Shown here: positions 4,891 through 5,579 of the stretch, in pieces | Layout of the letters: each line of letters starts with the position of its first letter | Position numbering within the stretch: the stretch's first letter is position 1 | Assembly: GCA_025057245.1 (NCBI GenBank) | Contig: JANWYC010000078.1 | Span: forward strand, 1 to 5,579 | Direction: 5' to 3' | From: Aquificaceae bacterium | GTDB lineage: Bacteria; Aquificota; Aquificia; Aquificales; Aquificaceae | Length of the DNA: 5,579 nucleotides | Position numbers and translations under genes: made by a program | Notes under the pieces: model-generated | Told to the model about the DNA's origin: nothing | Seen by the model: only the letters and a program-made list of their open reading frames with translations | Databases searched by the model: none

Positions 4891-4919
4891 ATTATACACT
4901 ATTTTCTAACCGAATTCAA
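4891..4919 (-). promoter_or_regulatory. Sigma-70 promoter of the rpsP-khpA-metK operon
   Basis: On the minus strand TTGAAT (4919-4914) and a perfect TATAAT (4896-4891) are 17 bp apart. The -35 lies in the Leu-Asn codons near the end of the copper ATPase gene, and the -10 begins two bases after that gene's stop codon. The predicted start at about 4884-4885 leaves a leader of about 20 nt with the Shine-Dalgarno. Read-through from the ATPase gene is also possible, since no terminator is seen. Confidence 0.7.
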
Positions 4920-5579
4920 TACCACACTAAGCGAGGAGAGAGCCATCATAAGACCAGCCATTTCTGGTTTAAGGTATATACCTTGACCGTATAGCAGACC
5001 ACCCGCTACGGGAATGCCCAATAGGTTATACAAAAAAGCCCAGAAAAGGTTCTGTTTTACTCTTGCCATGGTTCTTTCCTTTTCCTTTAAAAAGTCCACT
5101 ACAGCTCCCACTCCCCTTAGAAGCACCACATCCCCTGCCCTCTTTGCCATGTCAGTGCCAGAAGCCACCGCAAAGGAAAGGTCCGCCTCAGCCATAGCAG
5201 GCGCATCGTTTATTCCGTCACCCACCATACCCACCCTTAGACCCTTCTCTTTTAGCTCCTTGACTTTGTTTAGCTTATCCTCTGGTTTCACGCCAGCCAT
5301 AAACCTCTCTATGCCTAACTTCTGAGCCACCGCCTTAGCCCTCTCTTCCACATCCCCCGTAAGCATGAACACCTCCACGCCCTTTGACTTGAGAAAATCT
5401 ACTAGCCTGCTCGCATCCTCCCTCAGCACGTCCTCAAAGTAAAACTCCCCAAGCTTTGAACCGTTTTTGTAAAAGGCTACTTGACCGTCTTCAGACCTAC
5501 CCAGCATGTAGTCTCCCCAAACAACACCTACGCCAGCCTTCTCTTGACAATTCTTGAGGTTTTCTCCTTCCATACCTTT
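4899..5579 (-). CDS. copA: Copper-translocating P-type ATPase, C-terminal part (cut by window edge)
   Basis: The frame is open to the window edge; codons AAA GGT precede the Met at 5573, giving a KGMEGE stretch that fits the N-domain of heavy-metal ATPases, so that Met is internal. Numbered from it, the P-domain shows VFMLTGD (68-74), VKPEDK (95-100) and GMVGDGINDAPAMAEAD (115-131), the hinge that binds Mg in the phosphorylation site. Two membrane helices follow: QNLFWAFLYNLLGIP (174-188) with the YN pair and a second with MALSSLSVVLN (210-220). YN and MxxSS in the last two helices are the Cu(+) ligand signature of P1B-1 ATPases, so Cu(+) export is likely. The metal-binding domains, CPC motif and DKTGT would be outside the window. 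It precedes rpsP by 35 nt and carries the rpsP -35 in its last codons. Confidence 0.95.
   Translation of the reverse strand, partial: KGMEGENLKNCQEKAGVGVVWGDYMLGRSEDGQVAFYKNGSKLGEFYFEDVLREDASRLVDFLKSKGVEVFMLTGDVEERAKAVAQKLGIERFMAGVKPEDKLNKVKELKEKGLRVGMVGDGINDAPAMAEADLSFAVASGTDMAKRAGDVVLLRGVGAVVDFLKEKERTMARVKQNLFWAFLYNLLGIPVAGGLLYGQGIYLKPEMAGLMMALSSLSVVLNSVRK

Noticed and set aside
5014..5325. Plus-strand 103-codon frame inside copA
   Set aside because: It is antisense to the highly conserved GDGIND region and is an evident shadow frame.

Overview
The window looks like a piece of chromosome from a thermophilic bacterium of the Aquificales (Hydrogenobacter/Thermocrinis/Aquifex type). This rests on the style of the proteins (Lys/Glu-rich, with AGA/AGG arginine and ATA isoleucine codons), a short HisZ, a divergent MetK and tight gene packing. 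It is an inference from reading, not a database match. All five complete genes and both edge fragments belong to well-known housekeeping families. No mobile element, CRISPR array, tRNA or rRNA is visible.

Left part (1-772). The minus strand carries the N-terminal 150 codons of a YifB/ComM-type Mg-chelatase-like AAA+ ATPase, cut by the window edge. A 320-base non-coding gap (453-772) separates it from leuA, which is transcribed the other way. The gap is the least ordinary stretch here. It holds a perfect 9-bp inverted repeat next to the yifB start, a possible structured segment around 581-628, two small dyads at 681-715, and a near-consensus sigma-70 promoter for leuA. That promoter's -10 region lies under a 19-bp near-palindrome that closely matches a Fur-type operator.

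Middle (773-3238, plus strand). leuA (2-isopropylmalate synthase, leucine pathway) is followed after 48 bases by hisZ (regulatory subunit of ATP phosphoribosyltransferase, histidine pathway). The two may be co-transcribed, but hisZ also has a TATAAT five bases before its ATG.

Right part (3227-5579, minus strand). Read in transcription order this is the 3' part of a CopA-like Cu(+) P-type ATPase, then rpsP (ribosomal protein S16), khpA (KH-domain RNA-binding protein) and metK (S-adenosylmethionine synthetase). rpsP, khpA and metK look like one operon, with 13- and 16-base gaps and a good promoter lying across the last codons of copA. metK and hisZ converge and overlap by 12 bp with no terminator between them.

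No clear new multi-gene system is visible. The items most worth a second look are the Fur-like operator on leuA, the TATAAT-to-ATG spacing that suggests leaderless mRNAs, and the altered signature motifs of MetK.
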